Assembly: GCA_964293815.1 (NCBI GenBank)
Contig: CAXYYC010000028.1
Coordinates: 1 to 33,436, forward strand
From: CTSOIL-112 sp964293815
Lineage (GTDB): Bacteria; Pseudomonadota; Gammaproteobacteria; Burkholderiales; Burkholderiaceae
Length of the DNA stretch: 33,436 nucleotides
Reading direction: 5' to 3'
Made by a program: the position numbers and the translations under genes. The notes under the pieces were generated by a model. That model saw only the letters and a list, made by a program, of their open reading frames with translations. It did no database searches and had not been told where the DNA came from. Each line of letters begins with the position of its first letter. The stretch's first letter is position 1. Below, piece after piece: positions 1 to 8,640 of the stretch.

Positions 1-294
1 AGTCTTCACTGAAACTTCGTTTTGACTACTTTTTTGATCAAGACACAATCACTTTACTTGTAAAGTGATTGCGGCGCAGGCTAACATTGCATAGCAATGT
101 TAAGCGTCAGCGGCCGTAGCCAAAAAAGTCCCGCGGCGGAGAGCGGGATATCAAGAAAATAGCGATGTACATTCCCACGCTAGAGCGTGGGAACGAGGAA
201 CGGAATTCTATTAAGCCAAAATGCCACTTTGTCACAGCCTCTAAGCGCATGATTGCGCTCTATGATTGTACCCTTTCACGCCTTTAACTCACCA
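1..294. other. Gene-free left edge with a cluster of five inverted repeats
   Basis: I see no credible gene here. Five perfect inverted repeats lie in a row: 47-56 with 61-70 (10 bp, 4-base loop), 82-90 with 94-102 (9 bp, 3-base loop), 129-134 with 143-148 (6 bp, 8-base loop), 172-181 with 184-193 (10 bp, 2-base loop) and 244-249 with 254-259 (6 bp, 4-base loop). Positions 28-36 are also complementary to 121-129, so they could close an outer stem around the first two hairpins. The 172-193 element (TTCCCACGCT, then its complement) resembles interspersed palindromes found in other proteobacterial genomes; that comparison is from memory. The 129-148 stem is a terminator-like element for the minus strand and is listed separately. 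Confidence 0.75.
122..148 (-). terminator. Intrinsic terminator reading leftward
   Basis: Read on the minus strand, the stem TCCCGC/GCGGGA (143-148 with 129-134, 8-base loop) is followed by one C and then six T residues (122-127 as A on the plus strand). This is the usual factor-independent layout. It lies about 150 bases past the stop of the glycosyltransferase gene, so it could end that operon or a short separate transcript. Confidence 0.55.
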
Positions 295-1335
295 TCAAAC
301 CACACCAACCTCGGCATTGACCTTGACCGCTTGAGCTTGATGTTGCGGCAGATGATGGCGCACAAATTCCTCGGTACAGGCGCGCCACGAAAAGCGTTCC
401 GCATGCGCACGCGCAACCACCGGCTCGATATGCAATGCGCGCAAACAAGCCATGCGTAAATCCTCATCCAGCGCGCCCGCCGCACTCTCACCGATCACAT
501 CAATCGGCCCTGTAACGGGATACGCCGCAACGGGCGTACCACAGGCAAGCGCCTCCAGCAGCACCAAGCCAAAGGTATCGGTCAAACTCGGAAAGACAAA
601 CGCATCCGCCGACGAATACACCTGCGCCAGCCGTTCGGCGTCCAGCACGCCCAAATAATGCACCTCGGGAAACTGCTGTTTGAGTTTCGCCAACGCGGGG
701 CCTTCGCCGACCACCCATTTACTGCCGGGTAAATCGAGCTTGAGAAAGGCCTCGATGTTTTTCTCTACCGCCACGCGCCCGACGTACAGAAAAATCGGCT
801 CGGCACTGTTGAGCACACGCTCGGTGCGTGGATAAAAATGCTCGGTGTCCACGCCGCGCGTCCACATCTGCACATTGCGACAGCCGTATTGCGCCAAATC
901 ACGCGCCACGACCTCGGTCGGCGCGAGCATGGCCTGCGCGGGCGCATGAAACCAGCGTAAAAACCGATACGTCCAGCTCAACGGTACGCCGAATCGGGCG
1001 CGCACATACTCGGGAAAGCGCGTATGGTAGGCGGTGGTGAACGGTAAATCATGCTTTTTCGCATACGCGCGCGCGGCAAGGCCGAGCGGCCCTTCGGTGG
1101 CGATGTGAATCGCGTCGGCTTGCTCGGCGTGAATGATCTGCGCCACACGTTTGAACGGAAACAGCGACAGGCGAATTTCGGGATACGTCGGGCACGCCAC
1201 AGTGCGAAACAGTTGCGGCGTAATCATCACCACCTCATGCCCCAGTTTTTCTAACTCGCGATTGGTTGCCTGTATGGTGCGTACCACGCCATTGACCTGC
1301 GGTAGCCATGCGTCGGTGACGATCAGTATTTTCAT
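295..1335 (-). CDS. GT4-family glycosyltransferase
   Basis: A retaining glycosyltransferase of the GT-B fold (family GT4), probably moving a sugar from a nucleotide donor to a lipid or glycolipid at the inner membrane; donor and acceptor cannot be read from the sequence. The N-terminal half opens with the acceptor-domain signature DAWLPQVNGVVRT and later YHTRFPEY. The C-terminal half has YVGRVAVEKN and then TDTFGLVLLEALACGTP, the EX7E donor-site motif with the first Glu replaced by Asp, as in many relatives. I chose ATG 1335 (346 residues): AGGA lies five bases upstream, overlapping the stop of the preceding gene, whereas the ATG two codons earlier touches that same Shine-Dalgarno sequence. 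The gene is very likely cotranscribed and translationally coupled with the upstream phosphoesterase. GT4 and mannosyltransferase-like annotations are both reasonable. Confidence 0.9.
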   Translation of the reverse strand: MKILIVTDAWLPQVNGVVRTIQATNRELEKLGHEVVMITPQLFRTVACPTYPEIRLSLFPFKRVAQIIHAEQADAIHIATEGPLGLAARAYAKKHDLPFTTAYHTRFPEYVRARFGVPLSWTYRFLRWFHAPAQAMLAPTEVVARDLAQYGCRNVQMWTRGVDTEHFYPRTERVLNSAEPIFLYVGRVAVEKNIEAFLKLDLPGSKWVVGEGPALAKLKQQFPEVHYLGVLDAERLAQVYSSADAFVFPSLTDTFGLVLLEALACGTPVAAYPVTGPIDVIGESAAGALDEDLRMACLRALHIEPVVARAHAERFSWRACTEEFVRHHLPQHQAQAVKVNAEVGVV

Positions 1336-1343
1336 GGTCATCC

Positions 1344-2318
1344 TTATCTTGATGATGAATGAACGGTTTCGGGCTGTTTTTGCCGCTCTGTGCCCGCTGT
1401 CTGAATCTGCTCTTGCGCTACCTGCTCAATCACCAGCGGATCAAAGGCGCTCATCAGCTCAGGAACCACCAAACCATCAACCGGCTGTTGGTTTTTTTGC
1501 TTCTTCGGTTTTTTAACTTTTTTCGGTGCGCAGCACCAGTATTCGACCGCCAAATGGCCGCTGGCATCCTCGGAAATCGCGGTCAGACTTTCGACCCAAT
1601 CGCCGCTGTTCAGATACGTCACGCCATTGATGTCGCGGATTTTCGCTTTGTGAATGTGGCCGCACAGTACCGCTTGGCAATTGCGCCGCGCCGCTTCGGT
1701 GGCAACGGCGTTTTCAAAGTCATCAATATAGCTGACCGCGTTTTTGACCTTGTCTTTGAGAAATTGTGACAGCGACCAATACTCCAGCCCTATTTTCGCG
1801 CGCCACAGATTGAGCCAGCGATTGGCTTTGAGCGCAAACATATACAGCTCGTCGCCGAGTTTGGCCAGCCACTGCATGTTTTGCACCACACCATCGAATA
1901 AATCGCCGTGTAGGATCCAAATGCGTCGCCCGTCCGCAGTGGTGTGAATCACTTCGTCCGCCACCTCTATTCCCCCGACAGCCAGATTCGGCGTGTATTT
2001 GAGAAAGTCGCGCACAAACATATCGTGATTGTCGGGGATGAATACGATGCGCGTGCCTTTGCGCGCCTTGCGCAGGAGTTTTTGAATCACATCATTGTGC
2101 GCCTGCGGCCAGTACCAGCGCTTTTTCAACTGCCAGCCATCAATGATGTCACCGACCAAATAAATGCACTCCGCTTCGTTGTGCGCCAGAAAGTCCAGCA
2201 AGGCGTGCGCCTGACAATCCTTCGTGCCCAAATGGATGTCCGATAGCCACAAGGTACGGTGGCGTTTGATCTCGGCTACCGGCGGCTCCACTGGTGGTTC
2301 AAACTCGTTCATCTGCAT
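1344..2318 (-). CDS. Calcineurin-like metallophosphoesterase, LpxH/YbbF-like
   Basis: A 324-residue two-metal phosphoesterase of the family often named UDP-2,3-diacylglucosamine diphosphatase. The metal-binding motifs appear in order: SDIHLG (D27, H29), GDIID (D57), DNHD (N97, H98), ILHGD (H137) and CGHIHKA (H221, H223). The usual GNHD motif reads DNHD here. Its Asn and His ligands are kept, but the glycine is lost. The tail beyond about residue 265 is extended, with a lysine-rich stretch (KKVKKPKKQK), and is longer than true LpxH (about 240 residues). The start is supported by AGGGG upstream of ATG 2318. It overlaps the control region of the following glycosyltransferase, so the two probably work on one lipid or glycolipid substrate. 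Whether it is the lipid A enzyme or a paralogue with another substrate is open; I favour a paralogue. Confidence 0.85.
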   Translation of the reverse strand: MQMNEFEPPVEPPVAEIKRHRTLWLSDIHLGTKDCQAHALLDFLAHNEAECIYLVGDIIDGWQLKKRWYWPQAHNDVIQKLLRKARKGTRIVFIPDNHDMFVRDFLKYTPNLAVGGIEVADEVIHTTADGRRIWILHGDLFDGVVQNMQWLAKLGDELYMFALKANRWLNLWRAKIGLEYWSLSQFLKDKVKNAVSYIDDFENAVATEAARRNCQAVLCGHIHKAKIRDINGVTYLNSGDWVESLTAISEDASGHLAVEYWCCAPKKVKKPKKQKNQQPVDGLVVPELMSAFDPLVIEQVAQEQIQTAGTERQKQPETVHSSSR

Positions 2319-2587
2319 GATTTCCCCTGTTTGTGCTCATGGGGTCATGCTACAAGCGGTTTATGACCGATTGATTAAACCGCCGCGCCTTTGTCACTCA
2401 AATCACTCCATCATGCGTCCTAAAAACCACAACCGAAAGAAATATACCTTAGCACCTAAATTCCATAAAAATGACACGAAACTGCTTTAAAGTAAAAATA
2501 ACTATTATTTTAATAATAACAATTAAGTATCCTATTTTTTAATCAAAATGTATTAAAAAAGAATTAAATTGATAAGAAAGGACAAAA
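2319..2587. promoter_or_regulatory. Divergent AT-rich control region of the phosphoesterase pair and the bet operon
   Basis: This 269-base spacer separates two divergent start codons, so it must hold at least two promoters. The bet-proximal part (about 2470-2585) is strongly AT-rich compared with the flanking genes. It contains a perfect inverted repeat TATTATT/AATAATA at 2503-2509 and 2512-2518 with a 2-base spacer, a possible operator or A/T-rich upstream element. AAAGGA at about 2577 is the ribosome binding site of betB. I could not fix a convincing -35/-10 pair, and no regulator gene lies nearby. Confidence 0.4.
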
Positions 2588-4048
2588 ATGCAGCTACACA
2601 CCGCCTACCTAAATGGCCGTTATGTACCCGCGTGTGCGAACGCAGAAATCGGTCACAGCACCAATCCAGCGACCGGCGAAACGCTCGCGCAGATTCAATT
2701 ATCCGACGTCGATGAAGTCAACGCCGCCGTGCGCTGTGCGCAAGCGAGGCAAAAGTATTGGGCGAGCAAAACCGCCGTGGAGCGCAGCCGCATTCTGCAC
2801 CGCGCTGTGGCACTGCTACGCGAGCGCAATGATGAATTGGCGCATTTGGAAACCCTCGACACCGGCAAACCGATCAGCGAAACCGCCAGCGTGGACATTC
2901 ACACCGGCGCGGATGTGCTCGAGTATTACGCCGGTTTGGCCGTCGCGATTGAAGGGCGGCAAATCCCGCTGCGCGAAAGTAGCTTCGTCTACACGCGCCA
3001 AGAGCCGCTCGGCGTGATCGCCGCCATCGGCGCGTGGAATTACCCGATGCAAATTGCTATGTGGAAAGCAGCACCCGCACTGGCGGCGGGCAACGCCGTG
3101 GTGTTCAAACCGAGCGAATTGACGCCACTCACAGCCTTGAAACTGGCGGAAATATTCACCGAGGCCGGTTTGCCTGACGGCGTATTCAACGTGGTTTTGG
3201 GCGACGCACGGGTCGGACAGCACCTGTGCACGCACCCCGACATTGCCAAAGTATCATTCACCGGCAGCGTCCCGACCGGCAAACACGTCATGGCGCAGGC
3301 GGCGCAATCGAGCCTGAAAGACGTGACGATGGAGCTGGGCGGTAAATCGCCGCTGATCGTGTTTGCCGACGCGGACATTGAGCTGGCGGCGGACATCGCG
3401 ATGATGGCGAATTTTTACAGCAGCGGCCAAGTCTGTACCAACGGCACGCGGGTATTTGTCCATCAGTCCATCAAAGCGGCATTTGAAGACGCCATCAGCG
3501 CGCGCGTCGCACGCATTCGCATGGGCGATCCGCTTGATCCGAATACCAATTTCGGCCCCGTGATTGGCTTTGCCCATCGGGATAAGGTTTTGGAATACAT
3601 CCGCAGCGGCATACAGGAAGGCGCGCGCCTGCTGTGCGGCGGTGAGGCATTAGACCCATCATGGCGCAGTGGCGCGTACGTCGCGCCGACTGTATTCACC
3701 GATTGCCACGACGACATGCGGATTGTGCGCGAAGAAATTTTCGGTCCGGTGATGAGTATTTTGGGCTTTGAATCCGAAGATGAGGTCATCGCGCGCGCCA
3801 ACGCGACCGAATACGGCTTGGCCGCCGGTGTCGTCACACCCGATCTGAAACGCGCGCACCGCGTGATCGCGCAGCTTCAGGCCGGTATTTGCTGGATCAA
3901 TACGTGGGGCGAATCACCCGCGCCGATGCCGGTCGGTGGCTACAAACAATCCGGCATTGGCCGTGAAAACGGTATGCAAACGCTGTTGCATTACACCCAG
4001 ACCAAGGCCATTCAGGTCGAACTGGGCGAATTTGTATCGGTGTTCTAA
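2588..4048 (+). CDS. betB: Betaine aldehyde dehydrogenase
   Basis: Oxidises betaine aldehyde to glycine betaine with NAD(P)+, the second step of osmoprotectant synthesis from choline, in the cytoplasm. At 486 residues it matches the family length (about 490). Visible features of the aldehyde dehydrogenase fold are the cofactor-site GAWNYP (N151) and FKPSE (K174), the glycine turn FTGS at 224-227, the general base E249 in ELGGKSP, and the catalytic C283 in GQVCTNG. AAAGGA sits seven bases before ATG 2588. It is the first gene of a betB-betA-betT unit. Substrate assignment rests on the immediate neighbours as well as similarity; outside this context it could be called a generic aldehyde dehydrogenase. 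Confidence 0.95.
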   Translation: MQLHTAYLNGRYVPACANAEIGHSTNPATGETLAQIQLSDVDEVNAAVRCAQARQKYWASKTAVERSRILHRAVALLRERNDELAHLETLDTGKPISETASVDIHTGADVLEYYAGLAVAIEGRQIPLRESSFVYTRQEPLGVIAAIGAWNYPMQIAMWKAAPALAAGNAVVFKPSELTPLTALKLAEIFTEAGLPDGVFNVVLGDARVGQHLCTHPDIAKVSFTGSVPTGKHVMAQAAQSSLKDVTMELGGKSPLIVFADADIELAADIAMMANFYSSGQVCTNGTRVFVHQSIKAAFEDAISARVARIRMGDPLDPNTNFGPVIGFAHRDKVLEYIRSGIQEGARLLCGGEALDPSWRSGAYVAPTVFTDCHDDMRIVREEIFGPVMSILGFESEDEVIARANATEYGLAAGVVTPDLKRAHRVIAQLQAGICWINTWGESPAPMPVGGYKQSGIGRENGMQTLLHYTQTKAIQVELGEFVSVF

Positions 4049-4093
4049 GCCTTGTTCTACCTAAGCCTTATCTAAGCTTTATCTAAGCCTTAT
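4045..4093 (+). repeat. Short direct repeats between betB and betA
   Basis: Four copies of CTAAGCCTT (one reads CTAAGCTTT) start at 4045, 4061, 4072 and 4083. The first copy contains the betB stop codon, and the last two intervals are exactly 11 bases. The array makes up half of the 103-base betB-betA spacer. It looks like replication slippage of the stop-codon region; no function is evident. Confidence 0.7.
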
Positions 4094-4151
4094 TCAAACC
4101 GCCCATCCAATCGCAGGATCGGCGACCTACATTCACTCCATGAGGACGACA

Positions 4152-5855
4152 ATGAGCAAAAAAACCACTCAGGAATACGACTACATCATCATTGGCGCAG
4201 GCAGTGCGGGCAATGTATTGGCCGCGCGCTTGACCGAAGACTCAAACATGCGCGTGCTGCTGCTGGAGGCGGGTTTGCCCGACTACCGACTGGATTTTCG
4301 CACGCAGATGCCTGCCGCGCTGGCGATGCCTTTGCAAGGCACTACTTACAACTGGGGCTACAAAACTGACCCTGAGCCGTATATGAATCATCGCGTGATG
4401 GACTGTGGTCGCGGCAAAGGTTTGGGCGGCTCGTCGCTGATTAACGGCATGTGCTACATCCGCGGCAATGCGCTGGATTTTGACCATTGGGCGAAAATCG
4501 ATGGTCTGAGCGATTGGACGTATTTGGACTGCTTGCCCTACTTTAAACGCTCCGAAGCACGCGATGCGGGCGCGAATGAATACCACGGCGGCGACGGCCC
4601 GATTGAAGTCACCACCGCCAAGCCCAACGCCAATCCTTTATTCGAGGCCATGATACGCGCTGGTGAGCAAGCCGGTTATCCGCGCACCGATGATTTGAAC
4701 GGCTTTCAGCAAGAAGGTTTCGGCCCCATGGATCGCTTCGTCACACGCAATGGACGCCGCGCTTCGACCGCACGCGGTTATTTGGACATGGCCAAAGGCC
4801 GTCCCAATCTGACCATCCACACCCAAGCACTGACCGACGTCATCCTATTTGACGGCCTGCGCGCCTGCGGTGTGCGCTTTGAGCACCGAGGACAAATACA
4901 CAGCGCCTACGCCACGCGCGAGGTCATCCTCAGCGCGGGGGCGATTGCCTCACCGCAGATTTTGCAACGCAGCGGCGTCGGGCCGGGCGCTTGGTTACAC
5001 GAAGCGGGCATCAGCGAAATTTTGGATTTACCCGGTGTCGGCAATAACCTGCAAGACCATTTGGAACTGTACATGCAATACGAATGCACACAGCCCGTGT
5101 CCATCGCCCCCGCGACCCAATGGTGGAACAAACCAGCGATCGGGGCGCAATGGCTATTCACCGGAACCGGTTTGGGCGCGAGCAACCATTTCGAAGCAGG
5201 CGGCTTCATCCGCAGTGATGAACGATTCGCATGGCCCAACATCCAATACCATTTCCTACCCATCGCCGTGCGCTACGACGGGCGCAATGCGAGCAAGTCG
5301 CACAGTTTCCAAGCACACGTTGGCTCAATGCGCTCGCTCAGCCGAGGGCGCATCAAACTCACCTCACGCGACCCCAAGCAGCACCCCAGTATTTTGTTCA
5401 ACTACATGTCGCATGAGCAGGATTGGCAAGAGTTTCGCGCCGCCATCCGCATCACCCGCGAGATCATGAATCAACCCGCGCTGGATGCCTACCGTGGGCG
5501 CATCATTACCCCGACCGAGGACATTCGCACCGATGCGCAATTGGACGAATATGTGCGCCAACACGCCGAAACCGCCTATCACCCGTCCTGCACCTGCGCG
5601 ATGGGTCAGGGCAACGACGCGGTGGTGGACGGCCAAGGGCGCGTGCATGGCCTAAACGGTTTGCGCGTGGTTGATGCGTCCATCATGCCGAACATCATCA
5701 CCGGTAATTTGAACGCCACCACCATCATGTTGGCAGAAAAAATCGCCGATCAGATTCGTGGTAAAGCCACTTTGCCACGCGCCGAAGTCAATTATTTTCA
5801 AGCGAATGGCCTTGCGCCGCGCGCCACCCCACAACGCGCCAACAGCGTGGCTTAA
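4152..5855 (+). CDS. betA: Choline dehydrogenase
   Basis: FAD-dependent GMC oxidoreductase that oxidises choline to betaine aldehyde, feeding BetB; BetA proteins are membrane-associated and pass electrons to the respiratory chain. The N-terminus carries the dinucleotide-binding motif IIIGAGSAGN (glycines about 15-20). The GMC signature region GRGKGLGGSS follows, and the active-site segment HPSCTC contains the conserved histidine H477. I start at ATG 4152 (567 residues) because GAGGA at 4142-4146 is five bases upstream; the ATG at 4140 overlaps that ribosome binding site. E. coli BetA has 556 residues. The gene sits between betB and betT in one transcription direction, which makes choline the likely substrate rather than another alcohol handled by GMC enzymes. 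Confidence 0.95.
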   Translation: MSKKTTQEYDYIIIGAGSAGNVLAARLTEDSNMRVLLLEAGLPDYRLDFRTQMPAALAMPLQGTTYNWGYKTDPEPYMNHRVMDCGRGKGLGGSSLINGMCYIRGNALDFDHWAKIDGLSDWTYLDCLPYFKRSEARDAGANEYHGGDGPIEVTTAKPNANPLFEAMIRAGEQAGYPRTDDLNGFQQEGFGPMDRFVTRNGRRASTARGYLDMAKGRPNLTIHTQALTDVILFDGLRACGVRFEHRGQIHSAYATREVILSAGAIASPQILQRSGVGPGAWLHEAGISEILDLPGVGNNLQDHLELYMQYECTQPVSIAPATQWWNKPAIGAQWLFTGTGLGASNHFEAGGFIRSDERFAWPNIQYHFLPIAVRYDGRNASKSHSFQAHVGSMRSLSRGRIKLTSRDPKQHPSILFNYMSHEQDWQEFRAAIRITREIMNQPALDAYRGRIITPTEDIRTDAQLDEYVRQHAETAYHPSCTCAMGQGNDAVVDGQGRVHGLNGLRVVDASIMPNIITGNLNATTIMLAEKIADQIRGKATLPRAEVNYFQANGLAPRATPQRANSVA

Positions 5856-5876
5856 AAAAGATAAAAAGGAGCCTGC

Positions 5877-7919
5877 ATGCATAGCCCACAAACACCTGCT
5901 CATGACGGTGGCAGTACATTAACCACATCAACCACATCCACTTTAAACAAAACGGTTTTTGCCGCCTCGTCCCTGATTTCGGTCGTACTAATTGCGTTGA
6001 CCATCGCCTTTCCCAGCATCAGCGAAAACGTGCTGGGTCGCGCCATGACTTGGATTTCCGACTATTTCGGTTGGTACTATATGTTGGTCGTCGCAGCCTA
6101 CAGCCTATTCGCGCTGTATGTCGGTTTGTCGCGCTACAGCAATATCAAATTGGGGCAAGACCACGATAAACCAGACTTTCCATTCATCACTTGGGCGGCG
6201 ATGTTGTTCTCCGCTGGTATCGGCATTGACCTGTTGTTTTTCGGGGTGTCTGAGCCGTTGGCTCATTACCTTGCGCCGAGCATGGGCGAAGGGGCAACGC
6301 CGGAGGCCGCGCGTGCCGCCATTGCGCAGACGTTTTTGCATTGGGGTTTGCACGGCTGGGGCATTTACGCGCTGATCGGTATGACCTTGGCGTATTTTGC
6401 CTATCGCCACCGCCTGCCGTTGGCCTTGCGCAGCGCGCTGCTGCCGGTGTTTGGCAAGGAGCGCACGGAGGGTTGGCTCGGCCACAGCGTCGATACCTTC
6501 GGCGTGGTCTGCACGCTGTTGGGGATTGCCACCAGTTTGGGGATTGGGATTTTGCAGGTGAACGCGGGGCTGACGCATGTGTTTGGCATCGAGTCGAGTA
6601 AACTGGTGCAGTCCTTGATTATTATCGGTGTGATCGTGATCGCTGGTCTCTCCGCCATGACTGGCGTGGAGCGCGGTGTGCGACGTTTGTCGGAAATCAA
6701 TATGGGCGCGGCGACATTGCTGTTGATTGCGTTGCTGGTGTTTGGACCAACCGCGTTTTTGCTCAATGCATTTTCGCAAAACGTCGGTGATTATTTCCAA
6801 AATATTATTGGTAAAACCTTTGATGTCTACGCTTACGAAGGCGCCGCCGGTGCGGAGTGGAAAGCCTCGTGGACGATCTTTTTCTGGGCGTGGTGGGTCG
6901 CTTGGGCGCCGTTCGTCGGATTGTTTATCGCGCGGATTTCGCGTGGTCGTACCTTGCGCGAATTTGTCTTTGGCGTGATGTTCATTCCGCTGGGTTTTAT
7001 CTTTGCGTGGTTCTCGATTTTTGGCAACAGCGCGATTGATCTGGTCAGCCACGGTGCTGTGGAAGTAGGACAAGCGGCGCTGGAGGATCCGGCAATGGGG
7101 ATGTTCCGCCTATTTGAGCATTATCCGTATGCCTCAATCTGGTCATTGGCCGCGGTTATCATTGGTTTGATTTTTTTCGTGACTTCGGCTGACTCGGGAG
7201 CGCTGGTTTTGGCCAATCTAAGCTCGAAAAATTTGTCATCAGAGATTGACGCGCCCATTTGGTTGCGTTTGTTCTGGGCTGCCGCCACTGGTTTGATCAC
7301 ACTGGGCTTGCTGTTCGCCGGTGGCTTTGCATCATTGCAATCGGTCTCGGTCATCGCCGGCTTGCCGTTTTCGTTCATTCTGTTGATTTATATGCTGTCA
7401 ATGTGGTCGAGCCTGCGTCAGGAAGGACATAAACGCAAAGCCTCCGGCGTGGATATGCCTGCGCCGATTGGCAACGGCCTGCTCTGGCGCGAGCGTCTGG
7501 CGCGCATTGTGAATTTCCCCAGCTTGCACGAGGCAAAAAAATTCATGCAGTACAAAGTCCATCCGGCCATGCTGGGCGTGGCGCAAGAGTTGAACAAGCA
7601 AGGCATCGAAACCAAGGTAGTACATCACGATGAGGACGAGAGTCTGGGCGATCACCTGAGCTTTGAAGTGCTACACGGCGAGGAAGTGGATTTTGTCTAT
7701 CAAGTGTACTTGGTCGAGGCAATCAAACCCGTGTTTGCCTTGGAGCAATCCACCAATATCGCCTCGCTACAAGAGCAGGATAAATACTACCGCGCCGAGG
7801 TGTATCTCAGCGAAGGTAGCCAAGAGTACGATTTGCTCGGCTACACCAAGGAGCAAATCATCGCCGACATCCTGAATCAATACGAGCGACACATGCAGTT
7901 TTTGCACCTGAAACGCTGA
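5877..7919 (+). CDS. betT: BCCT-family choline transporter
   Basis: Secondary transporter that brings choline into the cell, driven by the proton or sodium gradient, and supplies BetA. At 680 residues it matches long BetT proteins (E. coli 677). About twelve hydrophobic segments span residues 25-520. The BCCT signature region begins near residue 329 with WTIFFWAWWVAWAPF followed by FIARISRGRT. A hydrophilic C-terminal domain of about 160 residues follows; in related BCCT carriers such tails sense osmotic conditions. AAGGAG lies five bases before ATG 5877, and the gap to betA is only 21 bases, so the gene is cotranscribed. The transcript ends at the hairpin just downstream. Confidence 0.95.
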   Translation: MHSPQTPAHDGGSTLTTSTTSTLNKTVFAASSLISVVLIALTIAFPSISENVLGRAMTWISDYFGWYYMLVVAAYSLFALYVGLSRYSNIKLGQDHDKPDFPFITWAAMLFSAGIGIDLLFFGVSEPLAHYLAPSMGEGATPEAARAAIAQTFLHWGLHGWGIYALIGMTLAYFAYRHRLPLALRSALLPVFGKERTEGWLGHSVDTFGVVCTLLGIATSLGIGILQVNAGLTHVFGIESSKLVQSLIIIGVIVIAGLSAMTGVERGVRRLSEINMGAATLLLIALLVFGPTAFLLNAFSQNVGDYFQNIIGKTFDVYAYEGAAGAEWKASWTIFFWAWWVAWAPFVGLFIARISRGRTLREFVFGVMFIPLGFIFAWFSIFGNSAIDLVSHGAVEVGQAALEDPAMGMFRLFEHYPYASIWSLAAVIIGLIFFVTSADSGALVLANLSSKNLSSEIDAPIWLRLFWAAATGLITLGLLFAGGFASLQSVSVIAGLPFSFILLIYMLSMWSSLRQEGHKRKASGVDMPAPIGNGLLWRERLARIVNFPSLHEAKKFMQYKVHPAMLGVAQELNKQGIETKVVHHDEDESLGDHLSFEVLHGEEVDFVYQVYLVEAIKPVFALEQSTNIASLQEQDKYYRAEVYLSEGSQEYDLLGYTKEQIIADILNQYERHMQFLHLKR

Positions 7920-7941
7920 TAAGCGACACAGGCGTAACGCA

Positions 7942-7977
7942 AAAAATGCCACCGTCTTGAGCGACGGTGGCATTTTT
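7942..7977. terminator. Bidirectional terminator between betT and marC
   Basis: A 15-bp perfect stem (7942-7956 with 7963-7977) with the 6-base loop TTGAGC carries an A-run on the left arm and a T-run on the right. It can therefore end transcription from both sides, betT (+) and the proS-marC cluster (-), which converge here. Confidence 0.9.
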
Positions 7978-8002
7978 GATTAGGGATTCAAAATATGAGC
8001 AC

Positions 8003-8605
8003 TTAACGCAAACTCTGCCAATACACATTCACCCCAGTGAGCAACATCTGCACCGACACCGCCACCAAAATCATCCCCATCAGGCGTTCCATCGCGACCG
8101 TAAAGCGATCGCCCAAACGCCGCTGCACCACATCAGCAAAATACAAAATCACACCCGTTGCCGCCATCACCACCGACAGCGCCCCGACCATTTGCCCCAG
8201 ATGATTCGGCGCCTGCGCCGCGAGCAACATCACCGTCGCCATTGACGATGGCCCCGCCATCCCCGGAATCGATAACGGCACAATGAACGGCTCCTGATCG
8301 CTGGACGCCACACCCATAATCCCCTCGGGGTGTGGGAAAATCATGCGAATCGCAATCAAAAACAGCACCACCGCACCACCGATTTGCAACGCCCATTCGC
8401 TCAAATGCATGATCTGCAAAAAGCGTTGCCCCGTGAGCATAAACAGCAACAGCACAAAAAACGAAATAATGGTTTCGCGCACAATGATGCGGCGACGTTT
8501 GCGAATCGAATAACGATTTAAAATTCCGCTGAACAGCGGAATATTACCCAAGGGATCAACGACCAAAAACAACAAAACCGCCGCAGCGGCAAAACTGGTT
8601 TCCAT
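8003..8605 (-). CDS. MarC/NAAT-family integral membrane protein
   Basis: A 200-residue inner-membrane protein with about six hydrophobic segments. The family signature is visible as FLVVDPLGNIP near residue 15 and the conserved PLSIPGMAGPSS loop near residue 110. Members were once linked to multiple antibiotic resistance, a role later withdrawn; one archaeal member was reported to carry amino acids, and for most the substrate is unknown. AGG lies five bases before the ATG. It is the last gene behind proS and the lytic transglycosylase, and ends at the bidirectional terminator. The same three-gene order occurs, from memory, in other Burkholderiales. Confidence 0.88.
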   Translation of the reverse strand: METSFAAAAVLLFLVVDPLGNIPLFSGILNRYSIRKRRRIIVRETIISFFVLLLFMLTGQRFLQIMHLSEWALQIGGAVVLFLIAIRMIFPHPEGIMGVASSDQEPFIVPLSIPGMAGPSSMATVMLLAAQAPNHLGQMVGALSVVMAATGVILYFADVVQRRLGDRFTVAMERLMGMILVAVSVQMLLTGVNVYWQSLR

Positions 8606-8640
8606 ACATACCTATACTAAAAAATAAATAATCCAACACT

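Noticed and set aside
4045..4093. Possible CRISPR-like array
   Set aside because: The repeats are about 9-11 bases with almost no spacers and no cas genes are near; this is a short tandem repeat.
6105..7073. Minus-strand open frame of 322 codons
   Set aside because: It is antisense to betT; the translation is low-complexity, rich in Arg, Gln and His, and resembles no family.
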